From Orbus hercynius (GTDB taxonomy: Bacteria > Pseudomonadota > Gammaproteobacteria > Enterobacterales > Orbaceae), in contig NZ_RBWY01000003.1 of the NCBI RefSeq assembly GCF_003634275.1, positions 62,001 through 126,000 on the forward strand: a stretch of DNA of 64,000 nucleotides, given 5' to 3'. Below the pieces are notes generated by a model. That model made no database searches. It was not told the origin of the DNA and worked only from the letters and a program-made list of their open reading frames with translations. Shown in pieces: positions 8,406 to 17,665 of this stretch; position 1 is the stretch's first letter; every line of letters begins with the position of its first letter. The position numbers and the translations under genes were made by a program.

Positions 8406-8618
8406 GTGAGTGGTTGGTTAAAGCATATAATTTTAGGTATCTGCGTTTTATTCCTGCTTAGTGGTTGTCATCGCTCAACACCTTTGAATAATCAGCAACA
8501 AGCTAAATCACATCATAATATCGCTCAATCACAAGGTTGTGATGATAGTGAGTATGATAATATTCATTCGCCTATTCCTTTAGAGAATATCCCCGTACAG
8601 GGATGCACGATAGAGTGA
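8406..8618 (+). CDS. Small predicted lipoprotein of unknown function
   Basis: A 70-residue protein with a GTG start. A basic/hydrophobic signal (WLKHIILGICVLFLLSG-C) ends in a good lipobox, so cleavage before the Cys at about 21 would leave a lipoprotein of about 50 residues. The mature part is polar, rich in Q, N and H, with two further cysteines (QGCDD and QGCTIE) that could pair. I do not recognise a family. It lies 49 bases upstream of seqA in the same direction and may share its transcript. The absence of Asp at +2 suggests outer-membrane sorting by the Lol system. Confidence 0.6.
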   Translation: MSGWLKHIILGICVLFLLSGCHRSTPLNNQQQAKSHHNIAQSQGCDDSEYDNIHSPIPLENIPVQGCTIE

Positions 8619-8667
8619 ATACTCTGATGAATTTTATGTATGTTACCAAATCAAAGAGGAATCTAGT

Positions 8668-9168
8668 GTGAAAACAATTGAAATTGATGATGATTTATAT
8701 CAATATATTGCGAGACAAACTTGCCATATAGGTGAGGATGCATCGAGTATATTAAGGCGTTTACTTGCTATTGAATCTTATCAAGTCACTGCGGCGACGC
8801 CAACTCAATTTGGTGATTTTTCGGCTCTTGTTGCATTAGTTAAGAGTGATGAGTTTGTCAATCAGAAAAAATTAGTAAATCGTTTTTTATCCATTCTTGC
8901 TGTACTTTATACCTGTAATCATAGTTTATTCTCGGTTGCGGCTGCATCCTTGCATGGCAGTAAGCGTCGATATTTAGCAGATGATGAACAAACTCTTTTG
9001 CGTTCAGGCAACAACACTAAGCCTAAACTCATTCCAAACACGCCTTATTGGGTTGTGACCAATAGCAATACAGCTAGAAAAATATTCATTATTGAATCAC
9101 TCATGAATACAATGGAAGTACCTGATTACATAATTGGGCTGGTAAAAACGCAATTTGTTGCGAAGTAA
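8668..9168 (+). CDS. seqA: Replication initiation negative modulator SeqA
   Basis: SeqA binds hemimethylated GATC sites and sequesters oriC after initiation. The N-terminal oligomerisation domain starts [17 protein letters not shown], and the C-terminal DNA-binding domain has [42 protein letters not shown]. The protein is 166 residues, shorter than E. coli SeqA (181), because the linker between the domains is reduced. The start is GTG with AGAGGA eight bases before it. It precedes pgm by 23 bases as in E. coli. Its presence implies Dam methylation in this organism. Confidence 0.96.
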   Translation: MKTIEIDDDLYQYIARQTCHIGEDASSILRRLLAIESYQVTAATPTQFGDFSALVALVKSDEFVNQKKLVNRFLSILAVLYTCNHSLFSVAAASLHGSKRRYLADDEQTLLRSGNNTKPKLIPNTPYWVVTNSNTARKIFIIESLMNTMEVPDYIIGLVKTQFVAK

Positions 9169-9191
9169 TTTTATTAAGAAAAGGGTCAAGA

Positions 9192-10823
9192 ATGAGTAAT
9201 TCTAGAGCAGGACAATTAGCGCAGGCAACTGATCTAATTAATATCGATGCATTATTAAATCATTATTATCGCGTAGAGCCAAATTATGATGATCCAAGTC
9301 AACTTGTTATTTTCGGTACTTCAGGTCATCGTGGTAGTGCAAATAAAGGCACGTTTAATGAACATCATATTATTGCTATCGCACAGGCTATCGCTGATTA
9401 TCGTCATGCTCAAAATATTACCGGACCTTGCTTTATTGGTAAAGATACTCATGCGTTATCTGATCCTGCGTTAAAAACAGTGCTTGAAGTGTTAGCGGCA
9501 AATCGTATTGATTGTATTATCGCACAAAACTGGGGATATACGCCAACGCCTGTTATTTCTCATGCCATTATTACTTATAATCAACAGCATGCCCAAGCTG
9601 CGGACGGTATTGTGATCACCCCTTCACACAATCCGCCAGAAGATGGTGGAATCAAATATAATGCAACTAATGGTGGCCCAGCCGATACGGTTGTGACCTC
9701 AATGATTGAAAAACGCGCGAATGAGTTACTAAAAAGCCACTTATCTGGCGTACAGCGCTTAACGCTCTCGCAAGCAATGAACTCAAATTATGTTCATGTG
9801 AAAGAGTTTGAAACTGAATATATTGATGATTTAGTCAATATTATTGATTTTGATATTATTGCTAGGAAAGGATTAAATATTGGTGTTGATCCGCTAGGTG
9901 GTGCGGGCATTACTTATTGGCCGCGCATTGCTGAAAAATACGGACTTAATTTGAATATTGTGAATGATAAAGTTGATCCCACGTTTCGCTTTATGCACCT
10001 TGATCATGACAGTGTTATTCGAATGGATTGTTCAAGCGCTGATGCAATGGCTGGATTATTGCAGCTGAAAGATAAATTTGATCTGGCTTTTGGTAATGAT
10101 ACTGATTTTGATCGACATGGCATTGTAACACCTGCCGGTTTGATGAAACCCAATGCTTACCTTGCGGTATGTATTGATTATTTATTTAAACATCGCCCTG
10201 ATTGGCATGCTGGCGTTGCAATTGGTAAAACGTTAGTGACAAGCTCAATGGTTGATCGGGTTGCTTGTGATCTCAATAAATCATTATTAGAGTTCCCAGT
10301 TGGATTCAAATGGTATGCTAATGGGCTATTTGATGGCTCAATTGGTTTTGCCGGTGAAGAGAGTGCTGGAGCCTCTTTTTTAAGGCATAATGGTCAAGTG
10401 TGGTCGACAGATAAAGATGGTATTATTTTATGCTTGTTGGCGGCAGAAATGACCGCAAGGGTTGGTCATAATCCACAAGTTCAATATGACGCTTTGGAAC
10501 AAAAACATGGTCAATCTTTTTATGGTCGAATTCAAGCATCAGCCAGTTATATTGAGAAACAAAAATTGTCTAAACTCGATGCTAAGCAGTTAACAACTGA
10601 TTTATTAGCGGGTGAAAAGATCGAGCAGAGTTTAATAAAAGCGCCTGCTAATGGTGCGGCGATTGGTGGGTTGAAAGTCGTCACAAAAAATGGTTGGTTT
10701 GCCGCTCGTCCATCAGGAACTGAAGATGCTTATAAAATTTATAGCGAAAGTTTTATTGGTGAAAGTCATCTAATGCAAATTCAGCAAGAAGCCGAGTTAC
10801 TCGTTTCTAAAGCAATAAAATAG
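9192..10823 (+). CDS. pgm: Phosphoglucomutase (alpha-D-glucose specific)
   Basis: It interconverts glucose-1-phosphate and glucose-6-phosphate through a phosphoserine, feeding UDP-glucose synthesis together with galU in this window. The 543-residue protein is full length (E. coli 546). Landmarks are FGTSGHRG at 41-48, the phosphoserine loop [11 protein letters not shown] with S145, the metal loop [10 protein letters not shown] and the C-terminal phosphate-binding [12 protein letters not shown]. It lies directly after seqA. Confidence 0.97.
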   Translation: MSNSRAGQLAQATDLINIDALLNHYYRVEPNYDDPSQLVIFGTSGHRGSANKGTFNEHHIIAIAQAIADYRHAQNITGPCFIGKDTHALSDPALKTVLEVLAANRIDCIIAQNWGYTPTPVISHAIITYNQQHAQAADGIVITPSHNPPEDGGIKYNATNGGPADTVVTSMIEKRANELLKSHLSGVQRLTLSQAMNSNYVHVKEFETEYIDDLVNIIDFDIIARKGLNIGVDPLGGAGITYWPRIAEKYGLNLNIVNDKVDPTFRFMHLDHDSVIRMDCSSADAMAGLLQLKDKFDLAFGNDTDFDRHGIVTPAGLMKPNAYLAVCIDYLFKHRPDWHAGVAIGKTLVTSSMVDRVACDLNKSLLEFPVGFKWYANGLFDGSIGFAGEESAGASFLRHNGQVWSTDKDGIILCLLAAEMTARVGHNPQVQYDALEQKHGQSFYGRIQASASYIEKQKLSKLDAKQLTTDLLAGEKIEQSLIKAPANGAAIGGLKVVTKNGWFAARPSGTEDAYKIYSESFIGESHLMQIQQEAELLVSKAIK

Positions 10824-11056
10824 CTTTTATTGTTATAGCCTGTACATATTATAAGCCCTATAGAGTGTTGTTAATACAGGATTATAATGATTTTACATTG
10901 ACCAATATATCCTACTAAAATGTAAGGAATTTGATGAATTGCTGTTAAATTTCGAGTAAGATTATAAAGTGTATTAAGTAATATAAATCAGTTATCGAAA
11001 TTTTCTATCAATTATTCAAATTATTAGCATTTTTAAGAGAAAAGGTCATGTAGAAA

Positions 11057-11884
11057 ATGAAAAAAGGAATTCTTTATAGTTGCTTCATTATTGCCAGCTT
11101 TGTGTTTCTTAATGATGTTAGTTTCGCTAAATTAACATATCAGCAGATCAATTTATTGCTAGAAAATGACGATATTCAGATGTTCACAATATCGTCTGTT
11201 CTTGTTAAGAAGTCGAGTATGTCAATTGAACATAGCTCTGATAGCAGTCAGAGTAAAACAATCGTAGAATATGATGAAAAAGGATTATTGATTAACTACT
11301 ATTCAGCCGCGGCGATAGGCTCGACGGCAGAAGCCCAAAGAACGATGATTACCACACTAATGCGTAATGGCGATAATAAATGGCAGCGTAAACAAACCGT
11401 GGGAAGTTATGAAATCGATAATAGCTTGTATGTTTTAAAAAATAATGCCATTGAAATTACCCTGTTACCTTCATATGATTTCAATGAAGAACGTGTCATA
11501 TTACAACACAATAATCTGCTAGATAGTGGAGAGTTTGGTGTAATATTTGAGTATAAAAAACCAGTTGAGAATGAAAAATTCAGTATTGAGTACCTCTTTG
11601 ATCCAAAAGGCTCATTAAATCTTTATCGTTTTACCAATATTGATAGTAATGAATATGGTTATGAATCTATGGTGAGCACTCAATTTGAGTATGATGATAG
11701 ACAGCGTCTTGTTAAAGCAAATGAGTATTCACATTATCAGTTTATGACTGAGCTTGCTGATAGTATTACAACACAAATTATTTATAGTAATTTTGACGAG
11801 TACGGCAATTGGCTGACAAAAGTTGAACAAGCAGAAGGTAAACAAACGGTTTATAAACGCACCATTGAGTACTGGAACAGTTGA
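11057..11884 (+). CDS. Secreted YD-like protein of unknown function
   Basis: A 275-residue protein with a clear signal peptide (MKKGILYSCFIIASFVFLND...SFA). The mature part has several motifs of the form Y/F-D-x-x-G/R (EYDEKGLLINYY, YLFDPKGSLNLYRF, FEYDDRQRLVKANEY, FDEYGNWLTKVEQ), which resemble degenerate YD repeats of beta-rich Rhs-type or MORN-like sheets. There are no cysteines after the signal. I cannot assign a function; a periplasmic or surface beta-sheet protein is the most I can say. Immediately upstream the sequence ATGTAG places a start-stop codon pair behind the best ribosome site. It stands 12 bases before modE, so the two may be co-transcribed. Confidence 0.7.
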   Translation: MKKGILYSCFIIASFVFLNDVSFAKLTYQQINLLLENDDIQMFTISSVLVKKSSMSIEHSSDSSQSKTIVEYDEKGLLINYYSAAAIGSTAEAQRTMITTLMRNGDNKWQRKQTVGSYEIDNSLYVLKNNAIEITLLPSYDFNEERVILQHNNLLDSGEFGVIFEYKKPVENEKFSIEYLFDPKGSLNLYRFTNIDSNEYGYESMVSTQFEYDDRQRLVKANEYSHYQFMTELADSITTQIIYSNFDEYGNWLTKVEQAEGKQTVYKRTIEYWNS

Positions 11885-11896
11885 TGGGTTTTTATC

Positions 11897-12679
11897 ATGT
11901 TTTTTCCTGATATTTTTCTGACATTAAAATTTGGCGATAAACTATTTACAGACGCAAAGCGCATTGCATTATTAAAAGCTATTGCGCAAACTGGTAGCTT
12001 AAGTCAAGCTGCAAGATTGATTCACATCAGTTATAAAACGGCTTGGGATGCGATCGACGATATGAATAAATTAGCTGAACAGCCTTTCGTGATAACTTCT
12101 ACCGGTGGCAAGGGTGGGGGTGGAGCTCAGCTTAGCCAATATGCGCTGAGGTTCATTCAATTATATGATCTATTAACTCATATGCAGAGTCATGCTTTTA
12201 GCATATTGAAAGATGAAACAATACCATTAAATAATGTGCTAAATGTTGCCGCCAAAGTGTCTTTACAATCAAGTGCGCGTAATCAGTTTTATGGTACTAT
12301 AATTGATATTAATAATCATGACATGGCCGGTTTAGTGACGGTACTATTACAAGATAAAATTACAAAATTATCCATTTGTGTAACTCAATCAAGTATTCAT
12401 CGTTTGGACTTAATCCCTGGTAAAGAAGTCATTTTATTGATTAAAGCCCCGCAAGTTGAAGTAATAAATCGTGCTAATACCAATCACTATTTAGCCTCTG
12501 TTTCTCACATTATGCTCAGTCAATATTGGTGTGAAATGATGTTATCCTTATCATCAGGGCTTGAGATTTATGCATCGAGACCGATTGATGAGTATCAGCA
12601 ATTACAGATTAAGCAAGGTCAGATGATTAATATCTATATTCATCCGGAAAATATTATTGTTGCGACGTTAGCCCGTTAA
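11897..12679 (+). CDS. modE: Molybdate-responsive regulator ModE
   Basis: A transcriptional regulator that binds molybdate and represses modABC while activating some moa and molybdoenzyme operons. The N-terminal winged helix includes FTDAKRIALLKAIAQTGSLSQAARLIHISYKTAWDAIDDMN, then the wing TGGKGGGGAQLS. Two C-terminal Mop domains follow, with the oxyanion-binding SARNQF and LLIKAPQVEV segments conserved. The length (260) matches E. coli ModE. No modABC is next to it here, unlike E. coli, so it acts at a distance; moaCDE 6 kb away is a possible target. Confidence 0.95.
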   Translation: MFFPDIFLTLKFGDKLFTDAKRIALLKAIAQTGSLSQAARLIHISYKTAWDAIDDMNKLAEQPFVITSTGGKGGGGAQLSQYALRFIQLYDLLTHMQSHAFSILKDETIPLNNVLNVAAKVSLQSSARNQFYGTIIDINNHDMAGLVTVLLQDKITKLSICVTQSSIHRLDLIPGKEVILLIKAPQVEVINRANTNHYLASVSHIMLSQYWCEMMLSLSSGLEIYASRPIDEYQQLQIKQGQMINIYIHPENIIVATLAR

Positions 12680-12702
12680 TTTGTTAGGTTTATGATTTTA
12701 TT

Positions 12703-12745
12703 TATCCTTTATGATGTGTTGTCAAGTACGCCAACATAAAGGATA
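12703..12745. repeat. Inverted repeat between convergent genes
   Basis: TATCCTTTATG and CATAAAGGATA pair perfectly over 11 bp with a 21-base loop that can pair further (GTTG with CAAC). Neither side has a U tract, so it is not a standard intrinsic terminator, but it separates modE from a converging gene and may form a 3'-end RNA structure. Confidence 0.5.
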
Positions 12746-12773
12746 GTGCATCAATTATCGTTAGTGATTAAGA

Positions 12774-14246
12774 TTATCCACGGCACTCAACAAGATTATA
12801 GACTGAGGTTGGTGACATATTTGCAACATTACCTGAAGTGCCGACTTCAAATTGACGATTACTTGAATATGCTTCCGATGTCCAAAAGAAAATGAGTTGA
12901 TCATAAGAGGCATAATCATATTTGTAAGTTAATCCCCATTCACCCATAAATGTGCCATCGGCATCACGTATAAACTGAGCATTGGTTGTTGTCGGCGCGC
13001 TATTTTCTGGATAAGTAGTCGGATCAGAACCGATACTGTTGGTCAGTTCATTACGACGAAATAAGTATTTTTGTCGATTAATATAAACGGGATGATTAAT
13101 ACTATCAACATTTTCACCACTACATTTACTTAACGCAGGAAAAGAAGTTGCATCAGCAAGGATATCATTATTTGCATACGCCATTGCCCCACCTCTGATT
13201 GCCCAATGTGTAGGTTCGGGAATAGTATAACTATCAACTTGTTGCCAAGTACCATCGCTGTTCTTATGTTCCATTTGAATCGTTATGGGGGTGGTAAAAC
13301 GTGTTTCGCTTTCATAGCGAAGAGTACAATTTTGCCCTTGATATCGCCCACTTGTACCTGACAAACTTACGGCATCTGTATCATTTACTAAAGCGCAGCG
13401 GTAGTTAGTTTGATCTTCATCAGATCCCAATAATGTAAACTTTGCCCCCCTAAAACCAGTAGATGGAAAAGTTTGATTTTTCTTTTCGAGGGCTGTAATG
13501 TTAAATCCGAGCGTTGTATCAAACACTTGCGGGTTAAAACCACTCGAGCTTGAAGTGCTTGTCGTTAATACGGTCATATTAAGTGGTCTAACAAAGCAGA
13601 TTTGATGCTGCTCAACTTTAAAAATATATCGTGCGTTATTCGAACCGAATAGATTCAAACTAGGATTGCCATAGGCTGTATTTGCTGAAACGTTGGAAGT
13701 ATTAATCAATAACGTATAAGGGGATTCACATGGACTTAGTAGTTGATCTAAATCGGTAATCATGACACCTCTTTTATCATACCATGCTGCTTGCATTGTG
13801 CCTTGATAAGAAATGATATCCGATGATGAAGCATCGCCATCGTCATCCCCAACGGTAAGTTGTAATGTGGAGAGTTCATAAGGGGTGTTATCAAGTGGTA
13901 TAAGTGTTTTGATATCATTGAACTTCATGCCTGTTGGTGCAATGATTGTTCTACTTTGCGTTGGTGTCGTTGCCATGGTTGTATCAAAGCGAGATATATC
14001 TATTTGACCAGTTTCACTATTAGTATAGGTCATTGTAAAGCCCAATAGTTCACTTGGTGTTGTTAATTTTGTGATACCATCCGATAAGATAAAATAAGGC
14101 ATGCTACCTTGTATATTAATATTGGTAGTTGCACTAAGAGTGCCATGAACTGAATTGATACCACCGGTTAAAATTAAAGTAGTAAATCCGGCTAACATTG
14201 TTGATTTTGGATAATAATTCGGAACAAGACTCATTTTTTTATACAT
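12774..14246 (-). CDS. Large exported protein of unknown family (possible adhesin)
   Basis: About 490 residues. The chosen start gives MYKKMSLVP followed by a hydrophobic signal-like helix (MLAGFTTLILTGGINSVHG); GGAA lies before this ATG, while an ATG 21 codons earlier has only a weak site. The mature protein is rich in Ser, Thr and Asn, has about six cysteines, and looks all-beta with alternating polar strands. The C-terminus (FMGEWGLTYKYDYASYDQLI, then FFWTSEAYSSNRQFEV and a final VECRG) recalls the lectin-like ends of some Ig-repeat adhesins and ZirS/DUF823-type proteins, but this is an impression, not an assignment. It is a lone gene flanked by housekeeping genes, with no secretion partner nearby. 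Confidence 0.65.
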   Translation of the reverse strand: MYKKMSLVPNYYPKSTMLAGFTTLILTGGINSVHGTLSATTNINIQGSMPYFILSDGITKLTTPSELLGFTMTYTNSETGQIDISRFDTTMATTPTQSRTIIAPTGMKFNDIKTLIPLDNTPYELSTLQLTVGDDDGDASSSDIISYQGTMQAAWYDKRGVMITDLDQLLSPCESPYTLLINTSNVSANTAYGNPSLNLFGSNNARYIFKVEQHQICFVRPLNMTVLTTSTSSSSGFNPQVFDTTLGFNITALEKKNQTFPSTGFRGAKFTLLGSDEDQTNYRCALVNDTDAVSLSGTSGRYQGQNCTLRYESETRFTTPITIQMEHKNSDGTWQQVDSYTIPEPTHWAIRGGAMAYANNDILADATSFPALSKCSGENVDSINHPVYINRQKYLFRRNELTNSIGSDPTTYPENSAPTTTNAQFIRDADGTFMGEWGLTYKYDYASYDQLIFFWTSEAYSSNRQFEVGTSGNVANMSPTSVYNLVECRG

Positions 14247-14565
14247 TTTAAATTCCAATAGCGTGTTAAAAAATTGGATATTCAGTAGCCTAAACCCTAG
14301 TGAATTCATTAATCTTTATCGATTATCTATTTAAATTACTTTTTTGTCATATTGTTTGTGTTGATTAATTAATCGGCATTAATAATTGCGCTCTATCAAA
14401 AAATAATATTTTTGTAAAAATAAATCAAAAGGTTGTTTTGAATTATTCATTGAAATGTAAGTGTTTTATCATTATTTGGAATAGGAAGATTCCTTCTCTA
14501 ACCACGTAACGAGAAGGATTGGGCTAAAAATGATGACTGATTATAATGATACAAAATATCGCATG
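14247..14565. other. Intergenic region between pdxT and the exported protein gene
   Basis: A 319-bp AT-rich stretch. It holds the leader of the exported-protein gene and the 3' end of pdxT. One hairpin is evident, TCCTTCTC (14491-14498) with GAGAAGGA (14511-14518) and a 12-base loop, placed about 50 bases after the pdxT stop; it lacks a clear U tract and would be a weak terminator. No further gene is seen. Confidence 0.5.
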
Positions 14566-15150
14566 CTAACAACAATGCTTAATAAAATAGTGGATAATTC
14601 TTAAATCATCAGTTAATTCAGGATGAAATGAACAAATCAGTATATTTTTACTTTGCGCCATTACACAATATTGATCAATATAGGCTAAAGGGGTAACACT
14701 TTGGGAGAATGATTGAATATAAGGTGCTCGGATAAAAATAGCAGGAATATTGTCACCAATATTGTTGACAGTTAACCGGGTTTCGAAACTATCGATTTGC
14801 CGACCAAATCCATTACGTTCTACCACTAAATCAATCAGCCCCAGAGGCGTGACTGATTTGTCGGTATTATCAATTTTGGTTGTCGTTTTGGCACAAAGCA
14901 CTAACCCAGCGCAAGTCCCAAAAATTCCTTTACCTGAGCGGGAAAATTGTTTGATCGGTTCAAATAAACCATTTTGGTTAATCAAACGGCTAATTGCCGT
15001 TGATTCTCCACCGGGTATAATAAGACCATCGAGTCCTTGAAGATCTTGTGGTTTTTTGACAAGGCTGTATTTAACGGTATCTAACTTTTTCAGCATTGTG
15101 ATATGTTCACTGACTGCTCCTTGCAAATTTAATACGCCAATTGTTTTCAT
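14566..15150 (-). CDS. pdxT: Pyridoxal 5'-phosphate synthase glutaminase subunit PdxT
   Basis: The class I glutaminase that releases ammonia from glutamine and passes it to PdxS. The 194-residue protein has IGVLNLQGAVSEH at the start, the PGGES oxyanion segment, the nucleophile in GTCAGLVL, and the His-Glu pair in CSFHPELTDD, completing the Cys-His-Glu triad. Its ATG overlaps the pdxS stop codon by one base, so the two subunits are translationally coupled. Twelve PdxT decorate a PdxS dodecamer in known complexes. Confidence 0.97.
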   Translation of the reverse strand: MKTIGVLNLQGAVSEHITMLKKLDTVKYSLVKKPQDLQGLDGLIIPGGESTAISRLINQNGLFEPIKQFSRSGKGIFGTCAGLVLCAKTTTKIDNTDKSVTPLGLIDLVVERNGFGRQIDSFETRLTVNNIGDNIPAIFIRAPYIQSFSQSVTPLAYIDQYCVMAQSKNILICSFHPELTDDLRIIHYFIKHCC

Positions 15151-16040
15151 TACCAGCCTCGTTCTTGCATGCGTTCAGATTCACTTAATTTACTCATTTC
15201 AATACCTTTCATTGCATTACCTAGGTTTTTAGATAATTCTGCAAGGCGTGGATAATCATTAAAATAAGTTGTCGCTTGCACGATTGCTTTAGCAAATTTT
15301 TCAGGATTATCTGATTTAAAAATTCCAGAGCCTACAAATACACCATCCGCGCCAAGTTGCATCATGAGTGCTGCATCAGCGGGTGTTGCAATGCCGCCGG
15401 CAGCAAAATTGACAACTGGTAGTTTACCTAATGATTTGATCTGTAGTAGTAGCTCATAAGGTGCACCAATTTCTTTAGCATAGGTCATTAATTCGTCGGT
15501 GGTTTTACTGGTAACCAAACGAATTTGTTCCTTGACTCGGCGCATATGACGCACAGCTTCAACAATATTACCCGTACCAGGTTCCCCTTTTGTACGCAGC
15601 ATGGATGCGCCTTCACCTATACGGCGTAAACCTTCCCCTAAGTCACGACAACCACAGACAAAAGGAACGACAAAATCGCTTTTTAACAGGTGATATTGTT
15701 CATCTGCTGGTGTGAGCACTTCACTTTCATCAATATAGTCAACGCCCATCGCTTCAAGTATGCGCGCTTCAACAATATGGCCAATTCGCGCTTTAGCCAT
15801 CACCGGAATTGAGACGGCTTGCATAACCTCTTCAACGATAGTTGGATCTGCCATGCGCGCGACCCCACCTGCCGCTCGAATATCTGAGGGCACGCGTTCA
15901 AGCGCCATAACAGCAACCGCGCCAGCGTGTTCTGCAATTTTTGCTTGTTCGGCATTAATCACGTCCATAATAACGCCGCCTTTTTGCATGTGTGCCATGC
16001 CACGTTTTACTGCTGTTGAACCAACATGTTTACTGTGCAT
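15150..16040 (-). CDS. pdxS: Pyridoxal 5'-phosphate synthase subunit PdxS
   Basis: It makes PLP from ribose 5-phosphate, glyceraldehyde 3-phosphate and ammonia (the DXP-independent B6 route). The 296-residue TIM barrel shows [16 protein letters not shown] near the start, [34 protein letters not shown] with the substrate lysine, and [34 protein letters not shown], all highly conserved. This route replaces PdxA/PdxJ in Pasteurellaceae-like bacteria. Transcription diverges from pdxR across about 180 bp. Confidence 0.98.
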   Translation of the reverse strand: MHSKHVGSTAVKRGMAHMQKGGVIMDVINAEQAKIAEHAGAVAVMALERVPSDIRAAGGVARMADPTIVEEVMQAVSIPVMAKARIGHIVEARILEAMGVDYIDESEVLTPADEQYHLLKSDFVVPFVCGCRDLGEGLRRIGEGASMLRTKGEPGTGNIVEAVRHMRRVKEQIRLVTSKTTDELMTYAKEIGAPYELLLQIKSLGKLPVVNFAAGGIATPADAALMMQLGADGVFVGSGIFKSDNPEKFAKAIVQATTYFNDYPRLAELSKNLGNAMKGIEMSKLSESERMQERGW

Positions 16041-16153
16041 CGGAACTTCTCCATTTTATATCGTGATAGTGAGTAATTTGATTGACTTAAAAATAGATCA
16101 AATTGTTTGGTTACTCAGTATTATTAAAAATTCGCCAATGAAAAAAAACAGCC

Positions 16154-16181
16154 AATTGGACTATTTTTATACCATCCAATT
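16154..16181. promoter_or_regulatory. Candidate PdxR operator in the pdxS-pdxR divergent region
   Basis: A perfect dyad, AATTGGA-N14-TCCAATT, sits between the divergent genes, just upstream of a possible pdxR -10 box (TATGAT at 16185-16190). A third CCAAT element lies at 16135-16139. TGGAC-type half sites have been reported for PdxR/MocR regulators of pdxST in other bacteria; here the left arm reads TTGGACTA. Position and symmetry support an operator for both genes, but binding is inferred. Confidence 0.5.
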
Positions 16182-16220
16182 CGCTATGATAAAAAAAAGC
16201 ACAATAGGAGAAAATTATCC

Positions 16221-17630
16221 ATGTGGCAAAAAGAGCAGCTTAAGCGCTTCAATGGTACTTTATATAAAAAATTGATAGGATTAGTTGAATATTATATTGA
16301 ACAAGGTGTGCTGGTATTTGGGGAGCGGCTGCCATCAGAGCGGCAGCTGGCTGAACAACTTGATATTAATCGATCGACCGTCGTTCGGGCTTTAGATGAA
16401 CTGACTGAGCGCAAAGTCTTGATTCGAAAAATGGGTAGTGGCACATTTGTTAATCCGCAAAAATGGGGATTACAGGCATATCCTTCAATAAATTGGCATT
16501 TGCCCGCTCACTTTCAGCGTCGGATCTCACTTTATCAGCAAAAAGTACAGCAACTCAGGCAACAATCGCTACTTAAAAGTGACAATATCTGCGACTTGGC
16601 TAACGGTGATTTACCCGCTGCTTTAATCCCTAAATTATCGTTGCCGGCGATGTCTAATCAAGAACTCATTTATCAAGAAAAGCACAGTGAAGAGTTACAA
16701 CTTGGTTTACCATCGTTAAAAAAATATATTGCGCAATATATGCAGCAGCAGTTTGATATGACCGTTGCGATTGATGAAATTTTAATTACCTCTGGTATTC
16801 AGCAAGCGTTATTTTTAATCACACAAGGACTGCTCAAACCGGGTGATGCAATTGGCATTGAGTCTCCATCCTATTTTTATTCACTGCCGCTTTTTCAGGC
16901 TGCTGGCGTAAGAATTTATGGCATAAAGATGGATCAAGAGGGGATTATTGTTGATGAGCTAAAGGTATTACAACAAACCCATCCACTAAAATTGATTTTC
17001 CTCAATCCGGTATTTCAAAATCCGACTGGTATTGTGATGAGCTCAGCACGTAAAGCTGCCGTATTCGCTTTTTGTCAACAAGCGGGCATTGGCATTGTCG
17101 AAGATGATGCTTATAGTGCGCTATCTTTTAATCGTGGTGTCGATTGTTCACCGATTAAAAAAATCGATGACAGTAACCAAGTCTTGTATCTGGGATCATT
17201 ATCAAAGTATTTAGGACGTAGTATTCGTGTCGGCTGGATGATTGCGCCACAAAATATCATTCATCGTCTAGCTGAAATACGCCAATATATTGATTCCGGC
17301 CTGAGTATTGTGCCACAGCTATTGGCAGAAGATTATTTGAAAAATCATTATCAATATCATCAACGCTATTTGCGAGAGCAATTGCAAGATAAACGTGATA
17401 GTGTTATCCACTGGCTCAAACAGCACAACCCTCATTTTGATTACTATATAAAGGCGCAAGGTGGCATGCACCTATACTTACAGACAAAGGTTAAAAATAT
17501 TAAACAAGAAGATGAATTATTAAATCGCTGGTTATCGAAAGGGGTAACTGTTTCAAAAGGTGATGTTTTTGGTGATAGCTTGGGTTTTATTAGATTAAGT
17601 TATGGACATTTCATACAAAATTTGGTTTGA
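16221..17630 (+). CDS. pdxR: MocR-family regulator of vitamin B6 synthesis PdxR
   Basis: A 469-residue fusion of a GntR-type winged helix and a fold-type I aminotransferase-like domain. Residues about 10-78 form the DNA-binding domain (RLPSERQLAEQLDINRSTVVRALDEL, wing MGSGTFV). The aminotransferase part includes LNPVFQNPTG (261-270), EDDAYS and the PLP lysine K329 in GSLSKY. Such regulators sense PLP and control pdxST. It diverges from pdxS-pdxT, which strongly supports the assignment as PdxR rather than another MocR. The C-terminus (LSYGHFIQNLV) is slightly short for the family but not obviously truncated. Confidence 0.92.
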   Translation: MWQKEQLKRFNGTLYKKLIGLVEYYIEQGVLVFGERLPSERQLAEQLDINRSTVVRALDELTERKVLIRKMGSGTFVNPQKWGLQAYPSINWHLPAHFQRRISLYQQKVQQLRQQSLLKSDNICDLANGDLPAALIPKLSLPAMSNQELIYQEKHSEELQLGLPSLKKYIAQYMQQQFDMTVAIDEILITSGIQQALFLITQGLLKPGDAIGIESPSYFYSLPLFQAAGVRIYGIKMDQEGIIVDELKVLQQTHPLKLIFLNPVFQNPTGIVMSSARKAAVFAFCQQAGIGIVEDDAYSALSFNRGVDCSPIKKIDDSNQVLYLGSLSKYLGRSIRVGWMIAPQNIIHRLAEIRQYIDSGLSIVPQLLAEDYLKNHYQYHQRYLREQLQDKRDSVIHWLKQHNPHFDYYIKAQGGMHLYLQTKVKNIKQEDELLNRWLSKGVTVSKGDVFGDSLGFIRLSYGHFIQNLV

Positions 17631-17665
17631 TATAAAAACGGACTGTTTTATATATCTTACATAAT

